From Batillaria attramentaria (Eukaryota > Mollusca > Gastropoda > Batillariidae), in contig JACVVK020000285.1 of the NCBI GenBank assembly GCA_018292915.2, positions 794,875 through 858,874 on the forward strand: DNA of 64,000 nt, read 5' to 3'. How positions within the stretch are numbered: the first letter of the stretch is position 1; each line of letters begins with the position of its first letter. Positions 53,955-64,000 of this stretch are shown here, in pieces. The notes below the pieces were generated by a model that was not told the DNA's origin, made no database searches, and worked only from the letters and a program-made list of their open reading frames with translations. The position numbers and the translations under genes are program-made.

Positions 53955-55119
53955 ACGTGTCTTACTAGGTAAAGACGTGCCCACGTCTGCGAACACCCCT
54001 CCCCCCTCCCCCCCCCCCCCCCCACCCCCCCACCCCCCCCCCCCCGCCCCCACCCTCAATCCTCCCCCCTCCCACTTCCCCCCGCGCTGCGCTCTTTCAG
54101 CTACACCCCCGCAACCACTGATGGTCTTTCCGGGTTTTGTTTTGTCTTTGCTTTTTCTGCATGGGTTCTGCCCATTGTAAACGTGAACACTGCATGTACC
54201 GTTTAACACGAAGCTGAAAGTGTGGTACGGGCCGCAATACCTTTTTCAGTTCAACGGCCTCGTTGGGTTTGTTGTTGTTGTTGTTGTTGTTTTGGTTGTT
54301 GTTTTTGTTTTATTTGTTGTTGTTTTTGGGTTTTGGTTTTTTGTGTGTTTTTTTTTGTTTTTGTTTTTGTTTTTTGTTTTTTTTGTGTGTTTTTGTTGTT
54401 GTTTTTTTTTGTTTTTTTTTGTTTTTTTTTTTTGGGGGGGGGTTACAACTGTCCAGTTCAGTGAACTCTCCACCTTGATCTTTGAAACCTATCCAAGAGA
54501 GGGATTCGCGACTCGTCCCGATCGTGTGCGTGGTGGGGATTGGTAAGGGTTGCCAGGGTTCACAGCACAAGTCTACATGCCGTCGAAATACCAATTGCAT
54601 GCACAAAATAGGGCAGAAAAAAAAATGATACCACTCCCCCACGCCCGGCCCCGCCGCTCTGTTCAGTTACAAAATGGAAAATAAATATACACATATTAAC
54701 AGAGTATAACAGGCCTGACTGTGTGTGTAACAGGTCCATCCATCACAGCACATCACAAGGATACGTCAGATCAGAGGCTCCCCAGTCTGACTGGACTGAA
54801 TCGTGTTCAGCTGGACTGTTCGCCTGTTCCTATAGGGTAGCTGTCCCTCACCCCCCCCCCCCCCCACCCCCACCCCCGAAACCCTGGTCGTTCCAGGGCC
54901 GTATCCACTCACTCATTTACCGGCGACGTTAACTCTTAAATGCCAATGCAAAAATCGCAATTCTACATCACTACTAGCCACCTCGAGCCACTATCTGCGT
55001 TCTGCAATCTGTAGTGGTCTCTGGCCTAGCTTTGAAGACCCACGTCTTGTGTAGTAATGGCTTGAAGCGGCTGCTACTGCTGTGCAATGGCTGGTTCTTT
55101 TGTTATATTGCGGGCAGGG
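53955..55119. other. Low-complexity and non-coding stretch
   Basis: Poly-C at 53998-54050, (GTT)n and T/G-rich sequence at 54266-54440, and a C run at 54850-54866. Long frames here are simple-repeat by-products. 55104-55119 is the left target duplication of the next SINE. Confidence 0.6.
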
Positions 55120-55305
55120 TGTGTGGGTGGGTGGGAGGGGTGGGGGTGGGGGGTTAAAGTCCTTTTCCACCACATACGGGTGATATCAAAGACGGTGCAA
55201 CGATGAAAAAGCCAGCACAAATAGTCGGCCCCAGCCGGGATACGAACTCACGACCCGAGCATTAGAAGTCCGACGCACTACCATTCGGCCACCCCGGCTC
55301 CCCAG
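55120..55305 (-). repeat. SINE family 1 with 16-bp target duplication
   Basis: Minus strand: GGAGCCGGGGTGGCCGAATG head, GGTCGTGAGTTCGTATCCC B-box, GATATCACCCGTATGTGG, and a C-rich tail. Flanked by TATATTGCGGGCAGGG at 55104-55119 and 55306-55321. Confidence 0.95.
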
Positions 55306-55477
55306 TATATTGCGGGCAGGGGGTGGTCGTGGTCGGGCTCTTCAGAATTGCACCCTAACTTATCTACCTAGAGTTAGGTAGTCAATACAGTTCTGGAAAG
55401 CTAGCAACCCGCAAATCGAGGTCCTGCCTCTTCTGCACTTGGATAACCTTTTTTCCACGTAGGGGTACGCTAACAGG

Positions 55478-55572
55478 CTGAACGCGTCTCTGAGCTGAAC
55501 TGAACGCGTTTCTGAGCTGAACTGAACGCGTCTCTGAGCTGAACTGAACGCGTCTCTGAGCTGAACTGAACT
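55478..55572 (+). repeat. 22-bp tandem repeat, about four copies
   Basis: Unit CTGAACTGAACGCGTCTCTG plus AG, with one T variant. Confidence 0.9.
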
Positions 55573-55605
55573 TTGAAGGGTCTAATACATGTACTACCAG
55601 TTTCA

Positions 55606-55765
55606 ACCTCACAGATCGTTCTGAGCTGTTTTCGTGGTTTCTATCATCACACCACTGAGGCACCTGGACAGTGACAGCGTCTGTAATGCTGGCAGTCAGC
55701 CAGCAGAAGCGCTCTCAATGACGCGGCGACCACACAGAGAGCGCTCCAGTGGTACTCGCGTGCAA
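55606..55765 (-). repeat. Dispersed repeat (partners 58004-58146 and 27655-27745)
   Basis: Reverse complement of 58004-58146: AGATCGTTCTG, TCATCACACCACT, GACAGTGACAGCGTCTGTAA, and a GCGGCGACCACAC-type block bordered by GAGCGCTC. The unit is about 150 bp and of unknown class. Confidence 0.65.
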
Positions 55766-55832
55766 AAGTGGTCGGAGAATTTGAATTTTCCGGCCGCTCG
55801 CGCGAAGTGTAAATAACATTACCGAGCTGCAC

Positions 55833-56359
55833 CGGCCCCCGTAGTGTGGTGGTTAGCACTTCGGACCATGGACCGGGAGACCCGGTTCGAGTCCCAACCG
55901 TGGCAAGCGGGATTTTTCCTACCGACCTAGGTCAGCTCCTACCCAGAGCGGGTGTGCTATGGGCCCAGTTGGGAGGCTGTTGCCACATAGCCGAGATTCA
56001 CCCACTTCACGGGTGCGACTTTGGGAGTGCTTCCCTTGGTATGACACGTCTTATGATGAGGATGATTACACGGCCGGCACCGCAGGTGCCGTAGTTCCCG
56101 GGCCCGGTTAATGCCGGGATATTTCCGAAAGGAAGCGTGGATGCGGCCCTGTCCCGCAGTTCCAAACCACACGGACCTCCATAGCATCATCTTACCATCA
56201 TCCTCATCTCCATCATCATGCATAATAATAATAAAAAATTAAAAAATGCCCCAGCTTCCGCGCCCTCCCGTGGAATCCACCCATTACCTGGGAGGAACAC
56301 CACTAGAACTGGCAAAGAGTTGGGGCAGCCAAAAAAAAAAAAATAATAATAATAATTAA
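55833..56359 (+). repeat. SINE family 2, complete, with 9-bp target duplication
   Basis: A-box GTAGTGTGGTGGTTAGCAC, B-box GGTTCGAGTCCC, then ATTCACCCACTTCACGGGTG, GACACGTCTTATGATG, CGGACCTCCATAGCATC and TGGGAGGAACACCACT. It ends in an A-rich tail (56331-56357). Flanked by GAGCTGCAC at 55824-55832 and 56360-56368. Confidence 0.9.
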
Positions 56360-56369
56360 GAGCTGCACG

Positions 56370-56657
56370 TACCACCAAGATAGAGGATCTCGAGTGTGCA
56401 GGCACACTAACAAACGACTCAAATGTTGCAATACATAACCTGGCTTAGCAAAGATGGAATTAACCCATCTAAGCGGCTGTAGCTTTAAAAAAAAAAAAAA
56501 AAAAAAACCTAACCTGTGTTAACCGGCCAGACTTTTCCATCACGAATGAAACAGTTTTGTCAGAATGATGAAGTTATATGACGTGCTGCCCTTCCCGGGT
56601 CACGAAAACGAATCACATGTGCTGCATACATTATCATACCACTGACAAGCGTGTGAT
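56370..56657. other. Non-coding stretch
   Basis: An A run at 56486-56506 is the only feature noted. Confidence 0.5.
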
Positions 56658-57283
56658 CAACCCTGTTCCGGGACCGTCGCTTCTCTAGGTCCCTGCGACG
56701 ACGTCCAAATCGGGCCTAACCGAGACCGAACCGAGCTAAGTGATACCTAAGAAGGCAAAAACAAAAATACTCGGTAACAAGGAAAGCGGACAGTTGCGAA
56801 CAACTTTGAGGTCCCAGTGTTATTTCACAGTGCGCACAGAAGCGGTGGAAACTGTCGCATTCACCAGCACAGTACATTTTCAGCCTGTTTCTAGATTATT
56901 TCCTGCACGAGTTGTCCCCCGTTTACCACAGACCCGCAGCAAGCATGCATTTTTCGTGGGAGCTTTGTGCTCTGCCACGAAAAATGCGTGCTTGTTGCGG
57001 CCGCAAGGGAGACAACTCATGCAGGCAATACTCTCTAGGCAGGCTAAAAATATACTGTGCTGGTGAATGCGACAGTTTTCACCGCTTCTGTGCACACTGT
57101 GAAATAACACTGGGACCTCAAAGTTGTTCGCAACTGTCCACTTTCCTTGTCACCGAGTATTTTTGGGGGTTTTTTTGGGTTTTTTTTCCTTCTTATGTAT
57201 CACTTAGCTCGGCTCGGTCTCGGTTAGCCCGACTTGGCCGTCGTCGCAGGGGGAGGAGAAGCGACGGTCCCGGAACAGGGTTG
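56658..57283. mobile_element. Fold-back element, 626 bp, nearly perfect palindrome
   Basis: CAACCCTGTTCCGGGACCGT at the left returns as its exact inverse at the right end. The arms match almost throughout: ACCTAAGAAGG / CCTTCTTATG, GACCTCAAAGTTGTTCGCAAC and its inverse, AGTGTTATTTCACAGTG both ways. They meet near 56970 between two copies of GCATTTTTCGTGG in opposite orientation. Arms are about 310 bp. A possible GTGTGAT duplication flanks it with a short offset. No coding capacity. Confidence 0.9.
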
Positions 57284-57304
57284 GGGTGTGATGGCCTCAG
57301 TGGG

Positions 57305-57306
<2 letters not shown>

Positions 57307-57373
<67 letters not shown>

Positions 57374-57429
57374 GGGGTGCAAACTATAAAGAGAGACAGA
57401 GAGAAAGAGACAAAGAGAGAGAGAGAAAG

Positions 57430-57514
<85 letters not shown>

Positions 57515-57515
57515 T
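57307..57515 (+). repeat. (TG)n - GA-rich - (TG)n microsatellite
   Basis: TG at 57307-57371, AGAGAGACA-type purine sequence at 57390-57428, TG at 57432-57499, then GA to about 57513. It begins 24 bp after the fold-back element. Confidence 0.95.
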
Positions 57516-59036
57516 CGAAATAATCCAAAGCAGTCAAGCAGAACGATGTCGTCAGAAGTGGGTCGTGAACTACACGTCTTCACAGGTAAAGATGAAAATT
57601 AATGGTCAATGTCGTTCATCGACATACCCGTACTCTAGCTTCAGACTGCTGTACCCTCTGACATGAACCTCACCCTATAAACCTTACATTTAATCATAGC
57701 CACTCTAGATCTAGTGTTGGGCAGAACCCTAGCGGGGTTAAAAGCAAAAACAAACAACAACAACAAGAAAAAACAGCGCGAGGTCCCCGTCTCTCTCCCA
57801 ACACCCCCTACGGACTCATTACCGCTGGTTAATCCCCCCCCCCCACCCCTCTTTCCCCCATCCCTCCCGTTTTTGAGTTCCACACTCCACACCAGTCCCC
57901 GCCATAAACGAGCTAATTCTATCTTTGCTAAGCCAGCTTATAATTATGTAGGAACAGTTGTGTTGATGATTAGTACAGTCCTTAGTGCTACGCGGTTTGT
58001 TGTTACACTACTGGAGCGCTCAGTGCGGTCGCCGCCGGCGTCATCGAGTACGCTTCTATTGGCTCAGTGCAAGCATTACAGACGCTGTCACTGTCCAGGT
58101 GTCTAAGTGGTGTGATGATAGATACCACGAAAACAGAACGATCTGTGAGTATAACAATGCTCTTGAGCTTTTTCATGAAACTGCACCCGGCGTTTGTGCA
58201 GAGCCCTTGCGTACCGCACACCTAGACCCCGGGTGCTGACGCGTGAGGACGCTGTTACCAAGCACCCGCATAACCCATATTAGCTCCGCTCTCACGGTGG
58301 CCGCTACTATGCCCACTTTTTTTCCAATCAAAAATAATTTTCCATAAAAGTGCTTATAATTATCTTTCAAACCATACCAAACACGATTAGGAAACATTTG
58401 AGGAAGACCTCCCCCCCCCCCCCCAAAAAAAAAAAACCCGAAAAATTGCTAAAATCGCTCGGTTGGCAAAGGTTGTGCACGCACATAGTGCCTTGGTCGT
58501 GGGAGACTTCCACGCCGCGCGGTCAAGGTCGGCAATGCGTTAACAGGCTACGTACCGGAGATGCTTATATCAAGGAAAACACTATATTCTCCTATTGAAT
58601 AAAACGCTCTACGCAACACCCTTCCAACGCATCAAAATTCACAAAAAAAATTCCCACGCACAGAGCAGCCAGAGAGTCAAGTGTGGGCTGATTTTAAAGA
58701 AATTCCAATGTTCCGTTTCTTTGCAATGACTGCAGCGACCCCCTACCCCCTCGCTCCTCTGGCGTCTGCTAGCCAGTCAGCCAAGATACACAGCTGCGCA
58801 TGAACACAAGTAGTCCACAGGCTGGGCCAAAACAAAGGCTCATTTTCAGTGTTGTCAAACTCACCTGGCGTGGATCTTACTCACCAAACCAATAAACGCC
58901 CCCAAACTGCCATTTTTCACACACACAAAAAAAATTTTTTAAAGCAAGCAAAAGTTTCAGACTATATTTAGCGGAATTTTTACTACATGCCCCGGAAGCT
59001 ATTACCGGTGTGTAGCCTAAAGAGTCATCAGTGTTC
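57516..59036. repeat. Non-coding stretch with one dispersed-repeat copy (58004-58146)
   Basis: 58004-58146 is the plus-strand copy of the repeat at 55606-55765. C/A runs at 58412-58436. The rest is unrecognised. Confidence 0.55.
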
Positions 59037-59417
59037 CAACCCTGTTCCGGGTCCGTCGATAACTCCATGTTCCTGCGACGACGGCCAAGTCGGGCTAACC
59101 GAACCGAGCTAAGTGATACCTAAGAAGGAAAAAAACAAAAATACTCGGTGACAAGGAAAGTGGACAGTTGTGAACAACTTTGAGGTCCCAGTGTTATTTC
59201 ACAGTGTGCCGCACAGAAGCGGTGAAAACTGTCGCATTCACCTGCATGGTACATTCTCAGTCTTTTTCGAGAGTATCGCCTGCATGAGTTGTCTCCCGTG
59301 CCGCAACAAGCACGCATTTTTCGTGGCAGAGCGCAAAGCTGCCACGAAAAATGCATGCATGCTGCGGGTCTGTGTATGCATTTAGCTCGGCTCGGTCTCG
59401 GACCCGGAACAGGGTTG
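59037..59417. mobile_element. Second copy of the fold-back element, right arm mostly deleted
   Basis: Same CAACCCTGTTCCGGG..CCCGGAACAGGGTTG ends and an intact left arm and centre (GCATTTTTCGTGGCAGAGCG). Most of the right arm is missing. TCAGTGTTCC occurs on both sides (59028-59037 and about 59425-59434) and could be a target duplication. Confidence 0.85.
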
Positions 59418-59528
59418 TCACTTGTCAGTGTTCCTTCCAAAAAGATGAAGATTAGCAAGTTACATTGTTCAAAGCGCAATGATGAGATGAGACATGGTAT
59501 AGCTATGCGCTCACGGCTCTTAATGACA

Positions 59529-60100
59529 GGTAGTTTTTTTTAAAAATAAATAAATAAGTGCAGATGATGACTGGGGTAGAAGAAAGGTAGTTTATAAAAA
59601 AATATAATAAATAAATCAATAAATAAGTGCAGATGATGACTGGGGTGGTGTGCTGAAGAGATTACTCTTCAGTCGCTTCCGGAATGCGGTGATGCTGACT
59701 GGACTGACTCCTTCACGGACTCAGGAAGAGAGTCAGTTCCACAGTTTAGCCGGTTAAGCCGATGTGGATAAATAAGAATACTGACACTCCCTTATGACTC
59801 GATTTTGAACTGATTCCGCATCGCTGAGTTTCGTCAGTGTCGCGCGGCTCGGCGGCGACTGACTGGCAAAACCGAACGACAGCGACTGACGTCATTTTAG
59901 CACTAATTCGGTCCCTGTCAGTGGGTAGTACTGAAATCTCGACGCGATCTGACAAATAGGGCGTTTGACTGAAGGCTGTCAATTGCACATTAATGTTTGT
60001 GTGTCAAGATTAACACATTCCGTACCGCTCCTCAGTCGAGTGTCCCACGGTTTTTAGTTGACTCTTCTTCGGTTTTGGACCTGTATCAGGGACCGTGCTG
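59529..60100. repeat. Short direct duplication and unremarkable sequence
   Basis: GGTAGTTT(T/A)..AAATAAGTGCAGATGATGAC occurs twice (59529-59577 and 59587-59644). The rest up to 60100 is unrecognised. Confidence 0.6.
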
Positions 60101-60102
60101 AG

Positions 60103-60422
60103 AAAAGCAGGGGCGCCGGAAGATGTTGGGGGGGGGAGGAGGGGCCAGAATCTCAGCGGGGGGAGGGGGGAACGGAAAAGGTCGGCTCAAAACTAAAGTA
60201 TAGCCGAATGGCCGCGAAAGTGATTATGAGCAGATATAGACGGACAGGAAGAGGGGTAGGGGAAGAGGAGGGGGGGCTTTGCCCCCCCCCCCCCTTGCCA
60301 TAGTCACCTGATTTTCCGGGGGGGGGGAGGGGGGCAAAAAGATACTCTTGCCCCCCTGCTCGGGTACGGGGGGGGGGGGCAGCTCCCCCCCCTGCCCCCC
60401 CCCCCCCGGTTCCGGCGTCCTT
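60103..60422 (-). mobile_element. Poly-G/C-rich inverted-repeat element, copy B
   Basis: Inverted counterpart of 21950-22325, with ends GGGGCGCCGGAAGATG and GGTTCCGGCGTCC. Conserved blocks: AACGGAAAAGGTCGGCTCAA, GAATGGCCGCGAAAGTGA and ATAGTCACCTGATTTTCCGG. Confidence 0.7.
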
Positions 60423-61025
60423 GAAAAGAGTCAGCCGGCCCCGGCAGGATTAACGGTTCCTAGATTGCTCTTACTGCAGCAAACATAAATAATAATGATA
60501 ATAATGAGCATTGTATAGGCGCTTTACCCAATTTCGTGAATCGGCTCAAAGCTCCGCGAACTGAACCCAACACGCACGCTCACGTGAATCACACGCATTC
60601 TCTCACACACTGGACATAAACACATTACGATCTCGTGGTGCGAAGGGTCACCTCAGCTCAGTATCTAAATTTCGGAATTTAGAATTGCATCAGTTTTTTT
60701 TTTTTTTTTCAAATTTGGTGGGCTGAACATTTCCAAAGCATTTTCAAAACATGATTATAATTAAAGTGCAAGATTCCCATTACTGCGCCAAATTTAAATT
60801 AAGTACGATTTTTCAGGCAGTTTTAATTAAGGTCACTCGGGTCCACGAGCCCAAATTTACTTGGTAGGAATTGAGTTAAAGGCCCATCTCTATATAACTC
60901 TAGGCTCATAACTCGTTCTGAGCTCTTTGGGTTGTGTCTAAGTGACTGACGGCATACCACGTTCTACTGAGACACTAGCGGCATGTTTAGCCGGCACGGC
61001 AGGACTTTGGAACCGTGAAGGACGG
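60423..61025. other. Non-coding; includes a relative of 35750-35890
   Basis: 60515-60640 (GGCGCTTTACCC..CACACGCATTCTCTCACACAC) resembles the protease intron 2 segment. T run at 60692-60709. No gene recognised. Confidence 0.5.
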
Positions 61026-61185
61026 CTGTAAATTAGGCTCACAAGGCTGACGGCAGAGGCCGCCAGCGCCGCTAACGCCGGCGGCGCCGCGGCCTGCGAT
61101 TCAACTTCAGCTAATGGCACCCGGCCTAATTTACATACATGTATGTACTGAAATGGGTTACGCTGCTCAGCAAAGTCCTCCAGCC
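61026..61185 (+). repeat. Partial relative of the 25333-25532 MITE
   Basis: AAATTAGGCTCACA.., GCTAATGGCACCCGGCCTAA, and GGGTTACGCTGCTCAGC(A)AAGTCCTCC match the interior and right terminus of that element. The left terminus is missing. Confidence 0.6.
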
Positions 61186-61199
61186 AGTCTGGGACTTGA

Positions 61200-61640
61200 G
61201 AGACAGATACTCACTGAGGACGGTAGACTTCCTCAGCTAGGCCACACCAAGCCCTTGGTGACAGGCCAATGACACTAGTATGACTGACAAGCCTGGCGGC
61301 CGACGCGATCGTCAGATCAGATCTGACAAAATGGTTTTAACACCAAAGAGCGAGGGGACACCCCAGTGATGATCCAAAGGCAAAAGTACGGATGACAGAA
61401 CAGACTGAGGCACTGACTTGAAAAACGTGACAACACAGACCAGGCATCTGAGAGCCGGCCAAGCATAGATCCTCTGACGTTGCCCAAAGCTAAGCAAATC
61501 AGCCCTCTCACACCCCAAAGACACTCGCCCAGCCAAGCAGCCAAAGACACATGCCAGGAACAACTTGTCCTTAAGGGCTACTGAAAAGCCATAGGACGTA
61601 AAGCAAGCTAATGGTGATGATGATGACAGCAAAGTCCTCT
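61200..61640 (-). repeat. Dispersed repeat copy 2 (inverted partner of 12957-13797)
   Basis: Contiguous version lacking the ~410-bp insertion seen in copy 1. Blocks include CCACACCAAGCCCTTGG, CACCCCAGTGATGATCCAAA and GAACAACTTGTCCTTAAGG. No conserved reading frame. Confidence 0.65.
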
Positions 61641-61955
61641 TAACGAAGTCCTACTGCACATGTCTATTGCCTGTGGCTCGGAGGTCAGTCAGTCACACTC
61701 AGTCCGGCGAGTCCAACTTGATCAGGTCCCAGGACTGATGATCAGCTATACTGAATTTTCGTCCGTCACTGCTTGCACAGAAGTCGGATTTGCCAACAGA
61801 GAAATTACTCTTACGTGAAAAAGCCCCAAAACCATTCCTGCGTACGCCAAAGTACCCCTCAAAGACATTCCCATATCCAATGCTAACTGACGCACCCGTA
61901 AATTATATGTTTTGGGTCTGGTGCGGTAAAAAGACACAACAGAAAACTGCGCGCA

Positions 61956-61987
61956 ACCGGAAGTGGTTTACGAGGTAAACATTTCCG
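61956..61987 (+). promoter_or_regulatory. ETS-type promoter sites upstream of the PAFAH1B-like gene
   Basis: ACCGGAAGTG (61956-61965) is the canonical ETS/GABP site, and TTTCCGG (61982-61988) is a second site in reverse. They lie 50-85 nt before the ATG in a TATA-less region, as in many housekeeping promoters. Confidence 0.6.
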
Positions 61988-62038
61988 GCGGTCGAAAGGA
62001 AAAGGAGCGCAAAAAATCGAGCGAAAAAGTGGTGTGTA

Positions 62039-62107
62039 ATGGCTAATCCCGCGGCCAAGGCAGAGCCAGTGGCGGATGTTCAAGGAGATGGACGCTGGAT
62101 GAGTCTG
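62039..62107 (+). CDS. First coding exon of a PAFAH1B2/3-like gene (PAF acetylhydrolase IB catalytic subunit)
   Basis: An ATG at 62039 opens a 23-codon segment beginning MANPAAKAEP and ending DVQGDGRWMSL, followed by a donor-like GTGCGT at 62108 (phase 0). The block (D/E)(I/V)QGD-RWMS is the conserved N-terminal motif of the alpha1/alpha2 catalytic subunits of platelet-activating factor acetylhydrolase IB. In those proteins it directly precedes the H-RF and LFVGDS (catalytic Ser) region. Those next exons are not in the window, so the gene continues beyond 64000 or across a long intron. The product is a cytosolic SGNH-type hydrolase that pairs with the LIS1 protein. Short but specific; the main risk is a chance match of about ten residues. 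Confidence 0.7.
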
Positions 62108-63354
62108 GTGCGTGGCTGCTTTCTTTGATGGATGTTAGGAATGATCCGTGTGCTCTGTGCGTGCAACGCTGCTGACATCGGCTTGTCCAGCTGTCACCTC
62201 GTTTTTCACTAGATCAGCATGAAATCAATGATAGCTAGGTTCATAATAATGCTGCAACAGTCCGTGAAAGATGCTTTCGGTTGAGGCCTCACATCCAACT
62301 TTTTATTGTCAACGTATCTTAGATGGGGAGACTGTCAGGGTTAGGGTTTTTTCATCTCCTTACGTATGCATCCCTCAACCCCGTTCCGTCCCCACTCCTC
62401 TGAGTAAAACTTCTTTTTTTTCCATCAGGCTGAAATTTAGGGGGGGGGGGGGGGGGGGGAAGATAAATAAATTGGCTACTGGTACAACGTACTGGTTGAT
62501 TCTCAGCTTTGCTGGTTCTTCCTTTTACAGATCTCCATACCGTTTGTGCATTCGGTGTACAAAGTCATGTAGTGACCAGGGATGGATTTACTCAAATATG
62601 CCAATGAGACATTGTCTCCTTGACCAGTCATTTTTATGAGACATTTTCATTTTCTATGAGACAATCAAGTTCACCCGCATCACTCTGTCACATGTCTGTG
62701 CCGAGAGCCTGTTCCTAAGTGCAGTGACGTTCAGGTTCTGAACGGAAAAGGACCTCTCGATCGCAGAACTGAGAAAACTGGTAACGCGCCAATATTTTTT
62801 GCAACTCTTTCGAGCGAGAGTTCCTGGCAGCGCGTGCGGCGAGCGGGATAAGTAAGCCTCATCACTAATATTAGATTAGTGTAACAGACTCTATGACTGA
62901 CACGGACAGCGCATCTCTGCTTCGCGTTGTCAAGTGCGCTTGTGATGTCATGTTCGTGCGACATATGACGCATTTTGCGAAATTTCTATGCGACATTTTA
63001 TCAAAATATGAGACATAGTCGCACGGAGCGAGAAAATTGATCCCTAAGTGACTGCAGTCACAGTGTGTGATCATAAGCTAAAGGACATGATGTTCTATCT
63101 AGTAGTACTGAGACAATGTGGATAATCGTTTGCTGGCGGAGTAATTGCTTGAACTGGTGTTTGATTGACACTGGTTTTGAGAAGCAGCATACCGTTTAAA
63201 CTGTCTTGCTTGTTTGCTCCATTTGCTGTACATTGACGTCATTTGAGGAAGAAGACCGTTATATCAATCTTTTACATCTTTAAGTCACCCCTTTTTTTCA
63301 CAAAATATGAAGTTTTCCAAATACTCAGCAGAGTAAAGGGACGGGGCTTTGATA
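62108..63354. other. Presumed first intron of the PAFAH1B-like gene
   Basis: No second exon recognised. A G run lies at 62441-62459. Two ATGAGACA-rich segments occur (62600-62665 and 62965-63015). Confidence 0.5.
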
Positions 63355-63847
63355 AGCCACAGGTAGTGTTGTGGTTAGCACTTCTGACCATGGAGTCATG
63401 GACAGGAGACGCAGGTTCGACTCCCAGCCATGGCAAGCGGGATTTTGCCTACCAGGGTCAGCTCCTGCCCACAGTGGGTGTGCTATGGGCCCAGTTGGGA
63501 GGCTGTTGCCACACAGCTGAGATTCACCCACTTCATGGGTGTGACGTTCGGGGTGCTTCTCTTGGTATGACACGTCTTATGATGTGGATGATTACATGGC
63601 CGGCACCGCAGGTGTCATAATTCCCGGGCCTGGTGAACGTCGGGATATTTATGACAGGTAGCGTGGAATGTGGCCCTCTCCTGTAGTCCCAAACCACACG
63701 GACCTCCATGGCATCATCTTACCATCATCCTCATCTCCATCCTTGAAATTTCCTAATAATCCTAAAAATTGCCCCAGCTTTCGAGCACTCCGTGGATTCC
63801 ACCCATGACCTGGGAGGAACACCACTGAAGCTGGCAAGAAGAGTTAA
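63355..63847 (+). repeat. SINE family 2, plus strand
   Basis: GTTGTGGTTAGCAC A-box, GCAGGTTCGACTCCC B-box, GGGCCCAGTTGGGAGGCTGT, GACACGTCTTATGATG, GGACCTCCATGGCATCAT and GGGAGGAACACCACTGAAGC. The end merges into the poly-G tract, so no target duplication is visible. Confidence 0.85.

Positions 63848-64000
<153 letters not shown>

Noticed and set aside
61746..61937. 63-codon minus-strand frame next to the ETS-type promoter, as a divergent gene
   Set aside because: No recognisable domain, donor or conserved motif; a chance frame is as likely.

Overview
The window is eukaryotic, most likely from a marine invertebrate (a mollusc, perhaps a gastropod, is my best guess). Coding sequence is sparse and split by spliceosomal introns. 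tRNA-derived SINEs are common, long (TG)n/(CA)n and (GA)n tracts are everywhere, and there are several minisatellites, nested DNA transposons, LINE fragments and one env-bearing LTR retroelement. No bacterial operons, ribosome binding sites or CRISPR arrays are present. The species assignment is inference; the rest is read from the sequence.

Layout. 1-4.07 kb: non-coding, with a SINE and small repeats. 4.07-10.79 kb: a large 50-bp-unit satellite array with higher-order structure, interrupted by a Harbinger-type MITE. 10.8-24.7 kb: SINEs, a second copy of the same MITE, minisatellites with 32, 37 and about 73 bp units, homopolymer tracts and dispersed repeats. 24.7-25.9 kb: the 5' part of a LINE, interrupted by a MITE. 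26.0-26.9 kb: a 35-bp minisatellite. 27.0-37.5 kb (minus strand): an apparently intact six-exon S1 serine protease gene. Its splice phases all agree and it encodes a 301-residue secreted zymogen; its introns carry a SINE, three inverted-repeat elements and many microsatellites. 38-40 kb: SINEs and microsatellites.

40.2-53.95 kb: a Ty3/gypsy, errantivirus-like LTR element with a 4-bp target duplication (ACGT) and two 655-bp LTRs that differ at only about four positions. In order it carries a primer binding site, a small leader ORF, gag with two zinc knuckles, a textbook -1 frameshift signal, pol (protease, RT, RNase H, integrase; disabled by two frame breaks), a hairpin-rich spacer with a splice acceptor, and an uninterrupted 655-residue envelope gene of the baculovirus-F type. 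A 1,644-bp terminal-inverted-repeat element sits inside the 5' LTR. A 5'-truncated LINE lies in the opposite orientation between env and the 3' LTR.

54-62 kb: SINEs, a nearly perfect 626-bp fold-back element and a second deleted copy of it, and other dispersed repeats. 62.04-62.11 kb (plus strand): the first coding exon of a PAFAH1B2/3-like gene (PAF acetylhydrolase IB catalytic subunit) behind a promoter with ETS-like sites; the gene continues beyond the window. The window ends in about 150 nt of almost pure G.

The two host genes appear unrelated. The most notable system is the env-bearing retroelement: it has a young-looking insertion, an intact env beside a broken pol, and a recognisable frameshift cassette.
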